A stretch of 64,000 nt of DNA, from positions 806,001-870,000 of the forward strand of contig NZ_WAHS01000002.1 of NCBI RefSeq assembly GCF_015714715.1. The letters run 5' to 3'. The notes below the pieces were generated by a model. The model saw nothing but the letters and a program-made list of their open reading frames with translations. It was not told the DNA's origin and searched no databases. Positions within the stretch are counted from its first letter, which is position 1; each line of letters begins with the position of its first letter. Source of the DNA: Aestuariivirga litoralis (GTDB lineage: Bacteria > Pseudomonadota > Alphaproteobacteria > Rhizobiales > Aestuariivirgaceae). Below are positions 1-7,751 of the stretch, piece by piece. Both the position numbers and the translations under genes were made by a program.

Positions 1-130
1 ATGTGATTGTCTTCCACAGGATTCATAGATTCCTAGCGCCAAACTGACCTCTGTGGATAAACCTGTTCGCCTTTTCAGGCCATCCCTGCGATAAGCCGTT
101 TTTCTCCCGCTCTATCCACAGTCTATACAG
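1..130. other. Intergenic region with DnaA-box-like sites; possible edge of oriC
   Basis: The 130 bases before maf hold a perfect DnaA box on the minus strand at 52-60 (TGTGGATAA), a one-mismatch box on the plus strand at 112-120 (CTATCCACA) and a weaker TCTTCCACA at 10-18. In Caulobacter and rhizobia the chromosomal origin lies near hemE and the maf-aroE-coaE-dnaQ block, so this may be the right-hand edge of oriC. Only part of the region is in the window, and no AT-rich unwinding element is visible, so the call is an inference. Confidence 0.45.
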
Positions 131-727
131 ATGCCAGATTTCAAACTCATTCTCGCTTCGACAAGTGCCACGCGAGTGAAAATCCTGCGCGGCGCCGGCC
201 TGGTTTTTGAGGCGCAGCCTGCGAAAGTGAATGAAAAAGGCCTGCATGCCATCCATGCCCATTTGCATCCGGATGATCTGCCCATCGAGCTGGCCAGAGC
301 CAAGTCGCTTTCGTTGAGCACTACTCATCCTGACGCGATGATCATTGGATCCGATCAGGTCCTGAATTTCCACGGCAAGCCTTTGCACAAGGCCAAGACC
401 ATCGCTGAAGCGCGGGACAAATTGAAAGCCCTACGCGGTCATACGCACGCGCTTTATTCCGCGGTGGCCTGCGCGCAGGGCGGCAAGATAGTTTTTTCGG
501 ATTGCCAGAGCGTCAGCCTCACCATGCGAAATTTCAGTGATGCGTTTCTGGAGGACTATCTGATCAAGGCGCAAGACGCCGCGATGAATTCCGCCGGCTG
601 CTATCACTATGAAGGCCTGGGTGCGCAGCTGTTTGAGAAAGTGGAGGGTGACTACTACGCCATCCTTGGCCTGCCACTGCTGCCGCTCCTCGCCTTCCTG
701 CGGCAAAGCGATATAGTGCCCTCATGA
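131..727 (+). CDS. maf: Maf/YceF-family nucleoside triphosphate pyrophosphatase
   Basis: This 198-residue protein has the Maf fold signatures: an N-terminal LILASTSATR segment with the substrate-binding S-x-x-R at S12-R15, and IIGSDQV with the acidic residue D75. The GSDQ form, rather than GADT, and the C-terminal SAGCYHYEG and GLPLLPLL segments resemble the YceF branch, which hydrolyses non-canonical nucleotides such as 7-methyl-GTP; the exact substrate here is inferred. It is cytoplasmic and probably acts in nucleotide-pool housecleaning. It overlaps aroE by 4 bases (ATGA), so the two genes are translationally coupled. The start at 131 lacks a strong Shine-Dalgarno but gives the usual family N-terminus. 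Confidence 0.93.
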   Translation: MPDFKLILASTSATRVKILRGAGLVFEAQPAKVNEKGLHAIHAHLHPDDLPIELARAKSLSLSTTHPDAMIIGSDQVLNFHGKPLHKAKTIAEARDKLKALRGHTHALYSAVACAQGGKIVFSDCQSVSLTMRNFSDAFLEDYLIKAQDAAMNSAGCYHYEGLGAQLFEKVEGDYYAILGLPLLPLLAFLRQSDIVPS

Positions 728-1563
728 AGAAGGCCTGCGTCATAGGATATCCGATCGCCCATTCGCGCTCACCGCTGATCCATAATTATTGGCTGAAGCA
801 GCACGGCATCGAAGGCCTCTATGAAAAGCGCGAGGTGAAGCCGGAAGACCTGGCCGACTTTCTGACCCATCTCGACGCCCATGGCTATGCCGGCTGCAAC
901 GTCACCATCCCGCATAAGGAAGCGGCGATCCCGCTGGTGGGCAAAATGGATGATATCGTGCGCCGCACCGGCTCGCTCAACACCATTTATCTTGACAGTG
1001 GAATCATTTCGGCCACGTCATCAGATGGCGAGGGCTTCTATCAGAATTTGGTTGCCACAGTTCCGGGCCTAGATCTCAAGGGCCAGACCGCCGTTATTCT
1101 CGGCGCCGGCGGGTCCGCTCGCGCCATTATCGAGCGTTTGCTGCGCACCGATCTTGCCAGAGTCAAGATTCTCAACCGCACCGAGGCCCGCGCACAGGAA
1201 CTTTGCAACATTTTTGGCACGCGCGTTCAATGGCTTGCGCCAGACCGTTTCGGAATCGAATCGGCATCCGCCCGCTTGCTGGTCAACACCACATCGCAAG
1301 GCATGAAAGGCCAGCCCGCCTTGCAGCTCGATCTCTCTGCGCTGCCCGCCAGCTGCATCGTGGCCGACATTGTCTATGTACCCCTGAAAACCGATCTCCT
1401 GAAACAGGCCCAAGCCCGTGGCCTGCAAACTGTTGGCGGGCTGGGCATGTTGCTGCATCAGGCCGTGGTCGGCTTCGAGAAATGGTTCGGCATCCGGCCC
1501 CAGGTCACGCCGGAGCTTTATGATCTCGTGGCCAATGATGTTGATCCGGAATATCACCGATGA
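724..1563 (+). CDS. aroE: Shikimate dehydrogenase (NADP+)
   Basis: AroE reduces 3-dehydroshikimate to shikimate with NADPH in aromatic amino acid synthesis. The 279-residue length is normal. The substrate-binding GYPIAHSRSP segment lies at residues 8-17, the catalytic lysine is K65 in NVTIPHKE, the partner aspartate is D101 in SSDGEGF, and the dinucleotide loop GAGGSA is at 127-132. NRT, a cofactor-phosphate motif, follows, and the C-terminal GGLGMLLHQA is typical. The gene overlaps maf and coaE by 4 bases at each end. The order maf-aroE-coaE-dnaQ is a conserved alphaproteobacterial operon, which supports both function and start. Confidence 0.97.
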   Translation: MKKACVIGYPIAHSRSPLIHNYWLKQHGIEGLYEKREVKPEDLADFLTHLDAHGYAGCNVTIPHKEAAIPLVGKMDDIVRRTGSLNTIYLDSGIISATSSDGEGFYQNLVATVPGLDLKGQTAVILGAGGSARAIIERLLRTDLARVKILNRTEARAQELCNIFGTRVQWLAPDRFGIESASARLLVNTTSQGMKGQPALQLDLSALPASCIVADIVYVPLKTDLLKQAQARGLQTVGGLGMLLHQAVVGFEKWFGIRPQVTPELYDLVANDVDPEYHR

Positions 1564-2156
1564 TGCGCATTGGCCTCACGGGTTCCATCGCCATGGGCAA
1601 GTCAGAAGCGGCCCGCTACTTTGCCAGCCGTGGCATTCCCGTCTTCGATGCCGATGCTGAAGTGCACAGGCTCTATGATAGTGCTGAAGGTGCCACCCTG
1701 CTGCGGCCCTACCTGCCTGAAGCCACCGCGGAAAACCGGGTGGACCGCAAGATCGTCACCGAAATGATCATGAAGGACAAGGATCTCCTCAAGAAACTCG
1801 AGCAGATCGTCCATGCCGAAATCCGCCAGCGCCGCAGCGCCTTCGTCGCCAAGGCCGAAGCTGAGGGAAACAAGGCGGTCATACTCGATATTCCGCTGCT
1901 GTTCGAAACCGGAGGCGAGAAAGACGTGGATGCATCGATCGTGATTTCATCACCTGCGCATGTGCAGGAGCAGCGCGCGCTGGCCAGACCCGGTATGACC
2001 AAGGAGCGCCTGGCCATGATCCTCGCGCGACAGATGCCGGATGCTGAAAAACGCAAGCGCGCCACCTATGTAATCGAGAATGACAGCACTGTTGAACACC
2101 TGCACAAATCACTTGCGGCTTTGCTGATGAAAATGAGATTCTCGGCGCATGCGTGA
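1560..2156 (+). CDS. coaE: Dephospho-CoA kinase
   Basis: CoaE phosphorylates dephospho-CoA at the ribose 3'-hydroxyl, the last step of coenzyme A synthesis. The P-loop GSIAMGKS is at residues 8-15, followed by FDADAEVHRLY, the conserved acidic motif of the family, and DIPLLFETGG of the lid/CoA region. The length of 198 residues is standard. Two ATG codons are in tandem (1560 and 1563); the first overlaps the aroE stop. The 3' end overlaps dnaQ by 8 bases. Confidence 0.96.
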   Translation: MMRIGLTGSIAMGKSEAARYFASRGIPVFDADAEVHRLYDSAEGATLLRPYLPEATAENRVDRKIVTEMIMKDKDLLKKLEQIVHAEIRQRRSAFVAKAEAEGNKAVILDIPLLFETGGEKDVDASIVISSPAHVQEQRALARPGMTKERLAMILARQMPDAEKRKRATYVIENDSTVEHLHKSLAALLMKMRFSAHA

Positions 2157-2835
2157 AATTGTTTTCGATACTGAAACCACCGGCTTCAAGCCTGACGAGG
2201 GCCACCGGATTGTCGAAATCGGCATGGTGGAACTAGTCAACCGCATGCCCACCGGCAAGCACTACCATGTCTATCTCAACCCGGAGCGTGACATGCCGAA
2301 AGAAGCCGAGGCCGTACACGGGCTTTCATCCGCCTTCCTGAAGGACAAGCCGCTCTTCGCTTCGCAGGCCGAAGCGCTGATGGAATTCATCGGCGATGCA
2401 GTGCTGATCGCCCACAATGCCACTTTCGACATGACCTTCATCAATGCCGAACTGGGCTATACCGACCGTCTCTCGATCCCGCCTGACCGGGTCATAGACA
2501 CGCTGCTTCTGGCCCGCCGCAGCCACCCGATGGGGCCGAACAGTCTCGACGCACTTTGCAAGCGTTACGGTGTTGATAATTCCCGCCGCACCAAGCATGG
2601 CGCTTTGCTCGACGCCGAGCTGCTGGCCGACGTCTATCTGGAAATGACCGGCGGCAAACAGACCAGCCTTGGTCTCGCTGCAGCACCCAAATCCACCAAG
2701 CTTTACGTGGTGGGATCAGTCGGCGCCCCCAGCCAGCGGCTTCGACCGCTCAGCGCTCGCCTGACTGATGATGAACGCGGGGCTCATGCCGAAGCGGTCG
2801 AAGCACTAGGCCCCGACGCGCTCTGGAATCAATAA
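2149..2835 (+). CDS. dnaQ: DNA polymerase III epsilon subunit (3'-5' proofreading exonuclease)
   Basis: DnaQ proofreads for the replicative polymerase. The 228-residue protein has the DEDDh exonuclease motifs: Exo I FDTETTG with D7 and E9, Exo II HNATFDMTF with D94, and Exo III with H150 and D155 in HGALLDAE. The C-terminal tail after about residue 175 would carry the polymerase-binding segment. It is the last gene of the maf operon, and its stop lies only 5 bases from the convergent secB stop, leaving no room for a conventional terminator. Confidence 0.96.
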   Translation: MREIVFDTETTGFKPDEGHRIVEIGMVELVNRMPTGKHYHVYLNPERDMPKEAEAVHGLSSAFLKDKPLFASQAEALMEFIGDAVLIAHNATFDMTFINAELGYTDRLSIPPDRVIDTLLLARRSHPMGPNSLDALCKRYGVDNSRRTKHGALLDAELLADVYLEMTGGKQTSLGLAAAPKSTKLYVVGSVGAPSQRLRPLSARLTDDERGAHAEAVEALGPDALWNQ

Positions 2836-2840
2836 AGGCC

Positions 2841-3416
2841 TTAAGCCTGCCCGACGGTGCCCTGCGCCTGGATGCGCTTCTGATACATGCTGGCGAAATC
2901 GATCGGATCGATCATTAGCGGTGGGAAGCCGCCATTGCGCGTAGCATCGGAAATCACCTGGCGTGCAAACGGGAACAGCATGCGGGGGCATTCGATCAGC
3001 ACGGCCGGATGCAGGATGTTGGCGGGAAAATTTTCCATGCGGAACACGCCGCAATACAGAACTTCAGCGGCAAAAAACACTTTGCCATCGACAGTGGCCT
3101 TGGCGTCGATATGCAGCTCCACCTCGAAATCGGTGGGCGCCAGGTTGCGGGCATTCACATTGACGGAAATGTTGATGTCTGGCTGCTTGGATTGCGGCTG
3201 CAAGGTGGCCGGCGCATTCGGGTTCTCAAAGCTCAGGTCTTTGACATATTGCGCAAGGATGCGCATCGCAGGCTGGGCACCGGGTGCGGGTTCAGGCGCT
3301 GTCAGAGGTGCCGGCGCTGCGGCAGCCGGAATTTGCGCAGGTTTGCCGCCATTGCTGGATTTGGCTTCAGATTTGGACACAGCCTTGCGCGGGGCGATCT
3401 TGGAGACTCTTGCCAT
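2841..3416 (-). CDS. secB: SecB protein-export chaperone, with an N-terminal Ala/Pro-rich extension
   Basis: SecB is the tetrameric cytosolic chaperone that keeps preproteins unfolded for SecA/SecYEG. The conserved core starts near residue 50 ([17 protein letters not shown]) and continues through [19 protein letters not shown] and [17 protein letters not shown], the usual C-terminal motif. At 191 residues it is about 30 longer than a typical SecB; the excess is a basic then Ala/Pro-rich N-terminus (residues 1-48), probably disordered. An internal methionine at residue 51 (MRILAQY) would give a standard-length protein, so the true start is uncertain. secB beside dnaQ is a conserved arrangement. 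Confidence 0.93.
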   Translation of the reverse strand: MARVSKIAPRKAVSKSEAKSSNGGKPAQIPAAAAPAPLTAPEPAPGAQPAMRILAQYVKDLSFENPNAPATLQPQSKQPDINISVNVNARNLAPTDFEVELHIDAKATVDGKVFFAAEVLYCGVFRMENFPANILHPAVLIECPRMLFPFARQVISDATRNGGFPPLMIDPIDFASMYQKRIQAQGTVGQA

Positions 3417-3519
3417 TTATTCCTCGTGAATTTGAGTTCCGGCTATCAGAAAGCAGCGCGCACCGCAAGGCAGGGTGCTTTTTGAGGCATGAATTGAAAT
3501 TCGGCAGGCTTGGTGCCAA

Positions 3520-4197
3520 ATGAGGTGCATGGCTTTCCTCTCTGATCCGATCACCATCATCTTTTTCGCAATTTTCGCCTTTGCCGGTTTCCGGCTGTAT
3601 CAGGTGCTGGGGCACCGCTCCACGCCGGAAAAGCCGCAACCTCCCAGCACCATCAAGACCGCGCCGCTGCCAGGCGATCTGGAACTCAAGGCCAACGAAC
3701 CAGCTCCCCGCAAAATCTGGGAAGGTTTCGCGCCACAGGATTCAACCCTGGCCAAAACCCTGATCGCCATGGGCGAGGCTGATCATAGTTTCGACACCAG
3801 CGACTTCATCAGGGGTGCAAGATCCGCCCATGAACGGATCATGGAATCCTTCGCCAAGGGTGATGTGAAGACCCTGAGCCTTCTGCTCACGCAGAAAACC
3901 TTCGCTGCTTTCGAGAAGGAAATTTCGCGCCGCGCCTCGCAAGGCGAAGTGGCGGCCTTCAAATTTGTCGGCATCAAGGAATCGAAATTGGTGGAAGCCG
4001 CGCTCAATGGCAACATGGCCCAACTGCGCGTGCATTTCGTCACTGAGCTGATTTCCGCCGTCAAGGACGTGAAGGGCCGGATCATCAGCGGTGATGACAA
4101 GCGCATCGCCGAGGTCAAAGAGTTCTGGACCTTTGAGCGTGACCTCAAGGGCAGCGAGGCCGGCTGGAGGCTGGCAGAAACCCATGACGAGGACTGA
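3520..4197 (+). CDS. timA: TimA/Tim44-domain membrane-anchored protein
   Basis: The 225-residue protein has one N-terminal membrane segment (residues 8-25, DPITIIFFAIFAFAGF), a charged proline-rich linker, and a C-terminal Tim44-like domain (about 75-220) with the FIRGARSAHERIMESFAKGD motif. Bacterial Tim44-like proteins are relatives of the mitochondrial import-motor anchor; their role is thought to be envelope-associated. It lies divergently from secB across 103 bases, and mltA starts within its last codons. An ATG at 3529 is an alternative start and would remove three residues. Family assignment is from motif and synteny. Confidence 0.85.
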   Translation: MRCMAFLSDPITIIFFAIFAFAGFRLYQVLGHRSTPEKPQPPSTIKTAPLPGDLELKANEPAPRKIWEGFAPQDSTLAKTLIAMGEADHSFDTSDFIRGARSAHERIMESFAKGDVKTLSLLLTQKTFAAFEKEISRRASQGEVAAFKFVGIKESKLVEAALNGNMAQLRVHFVTELISAVKDVKGRIISGDDKRIAEVKEFWTFERDLKGSEAGWRLAETHDED

Positions 4198-5281
4198 GGC
4201 TCTCAAGCCCATTTCCTTTGACCAGATGACGGGCTGGGCCGCTGACGATCATGCGGCGGCTTTGCGAGCATTCCAGCTTTCGGCGCAAGAAATTCAGGAA
4301 GCGGGTTCCGGATTCCGCCGCGCTTCCAGCTTTGGCGGCGAGAGACAAGATTGGTTGCCAATCTGCGCTGCAGCTCTTCACGCCGGAAATGCCAGGAACT
4401 TTTTTGAAACCTGGTTCCTGCCGTTGAAGGTTCACGACACGGCGCGCCCCGCTGGCCTGTTCACTGGTTATTACGAGCCAGAACTGCGCGGCAGCATGAC
4501 GCTGAGCAAGGACTATCCCGTTCCCGTCTATGAGCGGCCACCGGAACTGGTGGCCTTCACTGATGCAGAGGCGCGCGCCACGCATCTGTCCTATGGACGC
4601 CATGTGAATGGCAAGGCAGTGCCGTTTTTCTCGCGTCATGACATCGAGAATGGGGCCTTGGCCGGAAGGGGCCTGGAGCTTCTCTATGTCTCCAGCTGGG
4701 TTGATGCCTTTTTCCTGCATGTGCAGGGCAGTGGCCGGGTGATCCTGCCTGATGGCAAAGTGGTCAGGTTGTCCTATGCCGCCAAGAACGGCCGTGGCTA
4801 TACTGGCATTGGCAGTCTTCTCTTGAAGCGCGGCATCGGCACGCCGGAAACCATGTCGATGCAATTCCTGCGCGCTTGGATGCTGCAGCATCCCGAACAA
4901 GCGCTGGAGCTTCTCTGGTCCAATGACAGCTTCGTTTTCTTCCGCGAAACGCAGGTCAGCGATCCGGCGCTGGGTGCGATTGGAGCCGCGAAAGTAAACC
5001 TCACGCCATTGCGCAGCCTGGCGGTGGATCGCACCATCTGGGCTTTCGGCACGCCACTGTTTGTGGACACGCATGAACCGCCGGAAGCTGAACAGGGTGC
5101 CGCCCCCTTCCGCCATCTGATGATCGCGCAGGATACCGGCACCGCCATTCGCGGCACTATAAGGGGCGATGTCTATTGGGGCTGGGGCGCCAATGCTGAA
5201 CGCAATGCCGGCCATATGAAATCACCCGGTGGCATGGTCGCACTTCTGCCCAAGGCTCTGGCGCGGAGATGGGCGCCATGA
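4184..5281 (+). CDS. mltA: MltA-type membrane-bound lytic murein transglycosylase
   Basis: MltA cleaves peptidoglycan between MurNAc and GlcNAc, forming 1,6-anhydro ends. The 365-residue protein has the MltA domain (FTGYYEPELRGS, then SWVDAFFLHVQGSGR and RGYTGIGSLLLKRG) followed by a C-terminal 3D domain with the aspartates of LMIAQDTGTAIRG and GDVYWGWG, one of which is catalytic in Escherichia coli MltA. I place the start at 4184, overlapping timA by 14 bases; a more upstream ATG at 4091 would lie deep inside timA. No convincing signal peptide or lipobox is visible from either start, which is odd for a periplasmic enzyme. It overlaps smr by 4 bases. Confidence 0.9.
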   Translation: MTRTEALKPISFDQMTGWAADDHAAALRAFQLSAQEIQEAGSGFRRASSFGGERQDWLPICAAALHAGNARNFFETWFLPLKVHDTARPAGLFTGYYEPELRGSMTLSKDYPVPVYERPPELVAFTDAEARATHLSYGRHVNGKAVPFFSRHDIENGALAGRGLELLYVSSWVDAFFLHVQGSGRVILPDGKVVRLSYAAKNGRGYTGIGSLLLKRGIGTPETMSMQFLRAWMLQHPEQALELLWSNDSFVFFRETQVSDPALGAIGAAKVNLTPLRSLAVDRTIWAFGTPLFVDTHEPPEAEQGAAPFRHLMIAQDTGTAIRGTIRGDVYWGWGANAERNAGHMKSPGGMVALLPKALARRWAP

Positions 5282-5856
5282 CCCGCAAGAAATTCGAACT
5301 GCCCGATCAGAATCTGTGGGACGAGGTGAAATCTTCCATCACCCCGATCAAACGCACACGGCGCGGAAAGGTGGCAAAGGAAGAAAAGCCACCTGCACCC
5401 AAACCACTGGCCACGCGCGCGTTGGAAGTACCCTCGCACAAGCCCCGCGCCCGCAATGAAGCGCCGGCCCTTTCCAGTTTTGACCGGCGCACCGCGCAGA
5501 AACTGGGCCGTGGCCAGATGGAGCCTGAGGCGCGCATCGATCTTCATGGCGAGAATCTGGAAAATGCCCGCTTCGGCTTGCTGCATTTTCTCGCCTCGCG
5601 GCGCATGCAGGGCCTGCGCATGGTGCTGGTGATCACCGGCAAGGGCGCATCGCCCTTCGCGCGCCACACGTTGCATGGCCTCACCCATTTCAATACGCCC
5701 GAACGTGAAGGCAAATTGCGCCGCGAATTGCCGCGCTGGCTGGAAGAGGCACAGTTCCGCATCCATGTGGTGGGCTTCCAGCCGGCCCATCCGCGCCACG
5801 GTGGTGGCGGCGCCTTTTACGTGCGCCTGCGCAAACACAATGGCGAATTCGAATGA
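5278..5856 (+). CDS. Smr (small MutS-related) domain protein
   Basis: After a basic, proline-rich N-terminus (residues 1-75), the protein has a Smr domain with IDLHG (the LDxHG motif), LVITGKG (the TGxG motif) and a C-terminal GGGGAFYVRLR segment. Smr domains are nucleases acting on DNA or RNA; the substrate here is unknown. The start ATG at 5278 overlaps the mltA stop; an in-frame ATG at 5269 is possible. Order mltA-smr-xre is conserved in rhizobia, suggesting an operon of timA-mltA-smr-xre with 4-14-base overlaps. Confidence 0.9.
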   Translation: MTRKKFELPDQNLWDEVKSSITPIKRTRRGKVAKEEKPPAPKPLATRALEVPSHKPRARNEAPALSSFDRRTAQKLGRGQMEPEARIDLHGENLENARFGLLHFLASRRMQGLRMVLVITGKGASPFARHTLHGLTHFNTPEREGKLRRELPRWLEEAQFRIHVVGFQPAHPRHGGGGAFYVRLRKHNGEFE

Positions 5857-6215
5857 CGCCCTTTGGTGCCAAATTGCGCAAACTGCGCGAGGAACGGGGC
5901 TTGACCCAAGCGCAGATGGCCGAGGATATCGGCGTGTCTCCTGCCTATCTTTCAGCGCTGGAGCATGGCAAGCGCGGGCGCCCCAGCTGGCACCTGATCC
6001 AATCGCTGATTGCGCATTTAGGTGTGATTTGGGACGAGGCCGAAGAACTGGTGCGCCTGGCCCGCGTCTCCCATCCCAAAGTGACGATTGATACCAGCGG
6101 GCTTTCACCTGCGGCCACCGAATTGGCCAATGAGCTGGCGATGAAGATCAGCAAGCTGGACGAGGAAAGCCTGGTTCGCCTTCTGCACCAATTGAAACCG
6201 AAACAGCCTATATAA
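5853..6215 (+). CDS. XRE-family helix-turn-helix transcriptional regulator
   Basis: A 120-residue protein with a Cro/CI-type helix-turn-helix near residues 8-60: [20 protein letters not shown], then [15 protein letters not shown]. The C-terminal 60 residues, about 50% of the length, carry no recognised ligand-binding domain. It overlaps smr by 4 bases. Its stop codon lies inside the palindrome at 6210-6229 and ahcY begins 73 bases downstream, so it may control ahcY or its own operon; that is inference from position only. Confidence 0.9.
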   Translation: MTPFGAKLRKLREERGLTQAQMAEDIGVSPAYLSALEHGKRGRPSWHLIQSLIAHLGVIWDEAEELVRLARVSHPKVTIDTSGLSPAATELANELAMKISKLDEESLVRLLHQLKPKQPI

Positions 6216-6229
6216 AGATTTCTTTATAT
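6210..6229. promoter_or_regulatory. Perfect 9-bp inverted repeat between xre and ahcY
   Basis: ATATAAAGA at 6210-6218 and TCTTTATAT at 6221-6229 form a perfect palindrome with a 2-base centre. It contains the xre stop codon and lies 60 bases before the ahcY start. It is AT-rich and has no T-tract, so an operator or promoter element is more likely than a terminator. Confidence 0.5.
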
Positions 6230-6288
6230 GGTTCTTGCCGGGGCTTGGGGGTCGTGCTAGTCGCCACCCAACAATCCAGGAGATTCCC

Positions 6289-7695
6289 ATGTCCAAGAAC
6301 CAAGATTATCACGTCGCCGATATCAAGCTGGCCGATTGGGGCCGCCTCGAACTTGGCATGGCCGAAATCGAAATGCCGGGTCTGATGGCCACCCGCGAGG
6401 AATTCGGCAAGGCCCAGCCGCTGAAGGGTGCCCGTATCTCGGGCTCACTGCACATGACCATCCAGACCGGCGTGCTGATCGAAACGTTGAAGGCCTTGGG
6501 CGCCGATGTGCGCTGGGCGTCTTGCAACATTTTCTCGACCCAGGATCATGCCGCCGCCGCCATCGCTGCCGCCGGCATTCCGGTCTTTGCCCACAAGGGC
6601 GAGACGTTGAAGGAATATTGGGAATACACCGCCAAGATTTTCGATTGGGCCGATGGCCAGCCGTCTAACATGATCCTCGATGATGGCGGCGATGCCACCA
6701 TGTATATTCTCGTTGGCGAAAAGGCTGAAAAGGACCCGAGCGTCATTTCGAAGCCCACCAATGAAGAAGAAGAATGCTTCTTCGCTGAGATCGCCAAGCG
6801 CATCAAGAACCAGCCGGGCTGGTTTGCCAAGCAGCGCGCTGCGATCATCGGCGTGTCGGAAGAAACCACCACCGGCGTCCATCGTCTTTATGAGTTGCAG
6901 AAGAAGGGCGAACTGCCTTTCCCCGCAATCAATGTGAATGACTCGGTCACCAAGTCGAAATTCGACAACAAATATGGCTGCCGTGAATCGCTGGTGGACG
7001 CTGTCCGCCGCGGCACCGACGTGATGATGGCCGGCAAGGTCGCCGTCGTCCTCGGCTATGGCGACGTGGGCAAAGGCTCCGCCGCTTCGCTCAGCGGCTC
7101 AGGCGCCCGCGTGGTTGTCACCGAAGTGGATCCAATCTGCGCGCTTCAGGCCGCCATGGATGGCTATGACGTGCAGACGCTGAAGGATGTGGTGAAAACC
7201 GCTGACATCTTCGTCACCGCCACTGGCAACAAGGACGTCATCACCGCAGAAGACATGCGCGAGATGAAGAACATGGCCATCGTCTGCAACATTGGCCACT
7301 TTGATAACGAGATCGACGTTGCCGGCCTGCGTAATTTCAAGTGGACAAATGTGAAGCCGCAGGTGGATCTCGTTGAGTTCCCCAAGGGCAACCGCATCAT
7401 CCTCCTGTCGCAGGGCCGCCTGGTCAATCTCGGCAACGCCACCGGCCATCCGAGCTTCGTGATGTCTGCCTCCTTCACCAACCAGACGCTGGCGCAGATC
7501 GAACTCTTCACCAACGCCAAGACCGGCAAATACAAGAACGAAGTCTATGTGCTGCCGAAGCATCTCGATGAAAAGGTCGCCATGTTGCATCTCGCCAAGC
7601 TTGGTGCCAAGCTCACCACGCTGAAGGACGAGCAAGCCAAATATATCGGCGTGCCCAAGACGGGCCCGTTCAAGCCGGATTATTATCGCTACTAA
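6289..7695 (+). CDS. ahcY: Adenosylhomocysteinase (S-adenosylhomocysteine hydrolase)
   Basis: AhcY splits S-adenosylhomocysteine into homocysteine and adenosine with bound NAD+, removing the inhibitor made by methyltransferases. The 468-residue length suits the bacterial family. [14 protein letters not shown] and the [15 protein letters not shown] stretch form the substrate site, the NAD-binding [10 protein letters not shown] is at 256-265, and the C-terminal KPDYYRY lysine-tyrosine end reaches into the neighbouring subunit's NAD site. The start at 6289 follows a strong Shine-Dalgarno (CAGGAGA, 6277-6283). In rhizobia ahcY lies beside ptsH; here it faces pckA. Confidence 0.98.
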   Translation: MSKNQDYHVADIKLADWGRLELGMAEIEMPGLMATREEFGKAQPLKGARISGSLHMTIQTGVLIETLKALGADVRWASCNIFSTQDHAAAAIAAAGIPVFAHKGETLKEYWEYTAKIFDWADGQPSNMILDDGGDATMYILVGEKAEKDPSVISKPTNEEEECFFAEIAKRIKNQPGWFAKQRAAIIGVSEETTTGVHRLYELQKKGELPFPAINVNDSVTKSKFDNKYGCRESLVDAVRRGTDVMMAGKVAVVLGYGDVGKGSAASLSGSGARVVVTEVDPICALQAAMDGYDVQTLKDVVKTADIFVTATGNKDVITAEDMREMKNMAIVCNIGHFDNEIDVAGLRNFKWTNVKPQVDLVEFPKGNRIILLSQGRLVNLGNATGHPSFVMSASFTNQTLAQIELFTNAKTGKYKNEVYVLPKHLDEKVAMLHLAKLGAKLTTLKDEQAKYIGVPKTGPFKPDYYRY

Positions 7696-7716
7696 GAGAG
7701 CGAAATCACTAAAACG

Positions 7717-7744
7717 AAACCCCGGCTGAAAGGCCGGGGTTTTT
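7717..7744. terminator. Strong rho-independent terminator between ahcY and pckA
   Basis: A GC-rich 7-bp stem (CCCCGGC at 7720-7726 with GCCGGGG at 7733-7739) is extended by three A-T pairs, has a 6-base loop and ends in a T-run. The A-run on its left side gives a T-run on the other strand, so it can serve both ahcY and the convergent pckA, whose stop is at 7752. Confidence 0.92.
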
Positions 7745-7751
7745 GTTTAGG

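Noticed and set aside
4145-5215. Long minus-strand open frame of 356 codons
   Set aside because: It is antisense to mltA, which has the full domain set; composition is that of a shadow frame with no recognisable motif.
5173-6108. Minus-strand open frame of 311 codons
   Set aside because: It runs across smr and xre on the other strand and shows no family motif.
6216-6288. SAH- or SAM-type riboswitch upstream of ahcY
   Set aside because: The gap is only 73 bases and I could not find a paired architecture matching the known classes; the palindrome is AT-rich and simple.
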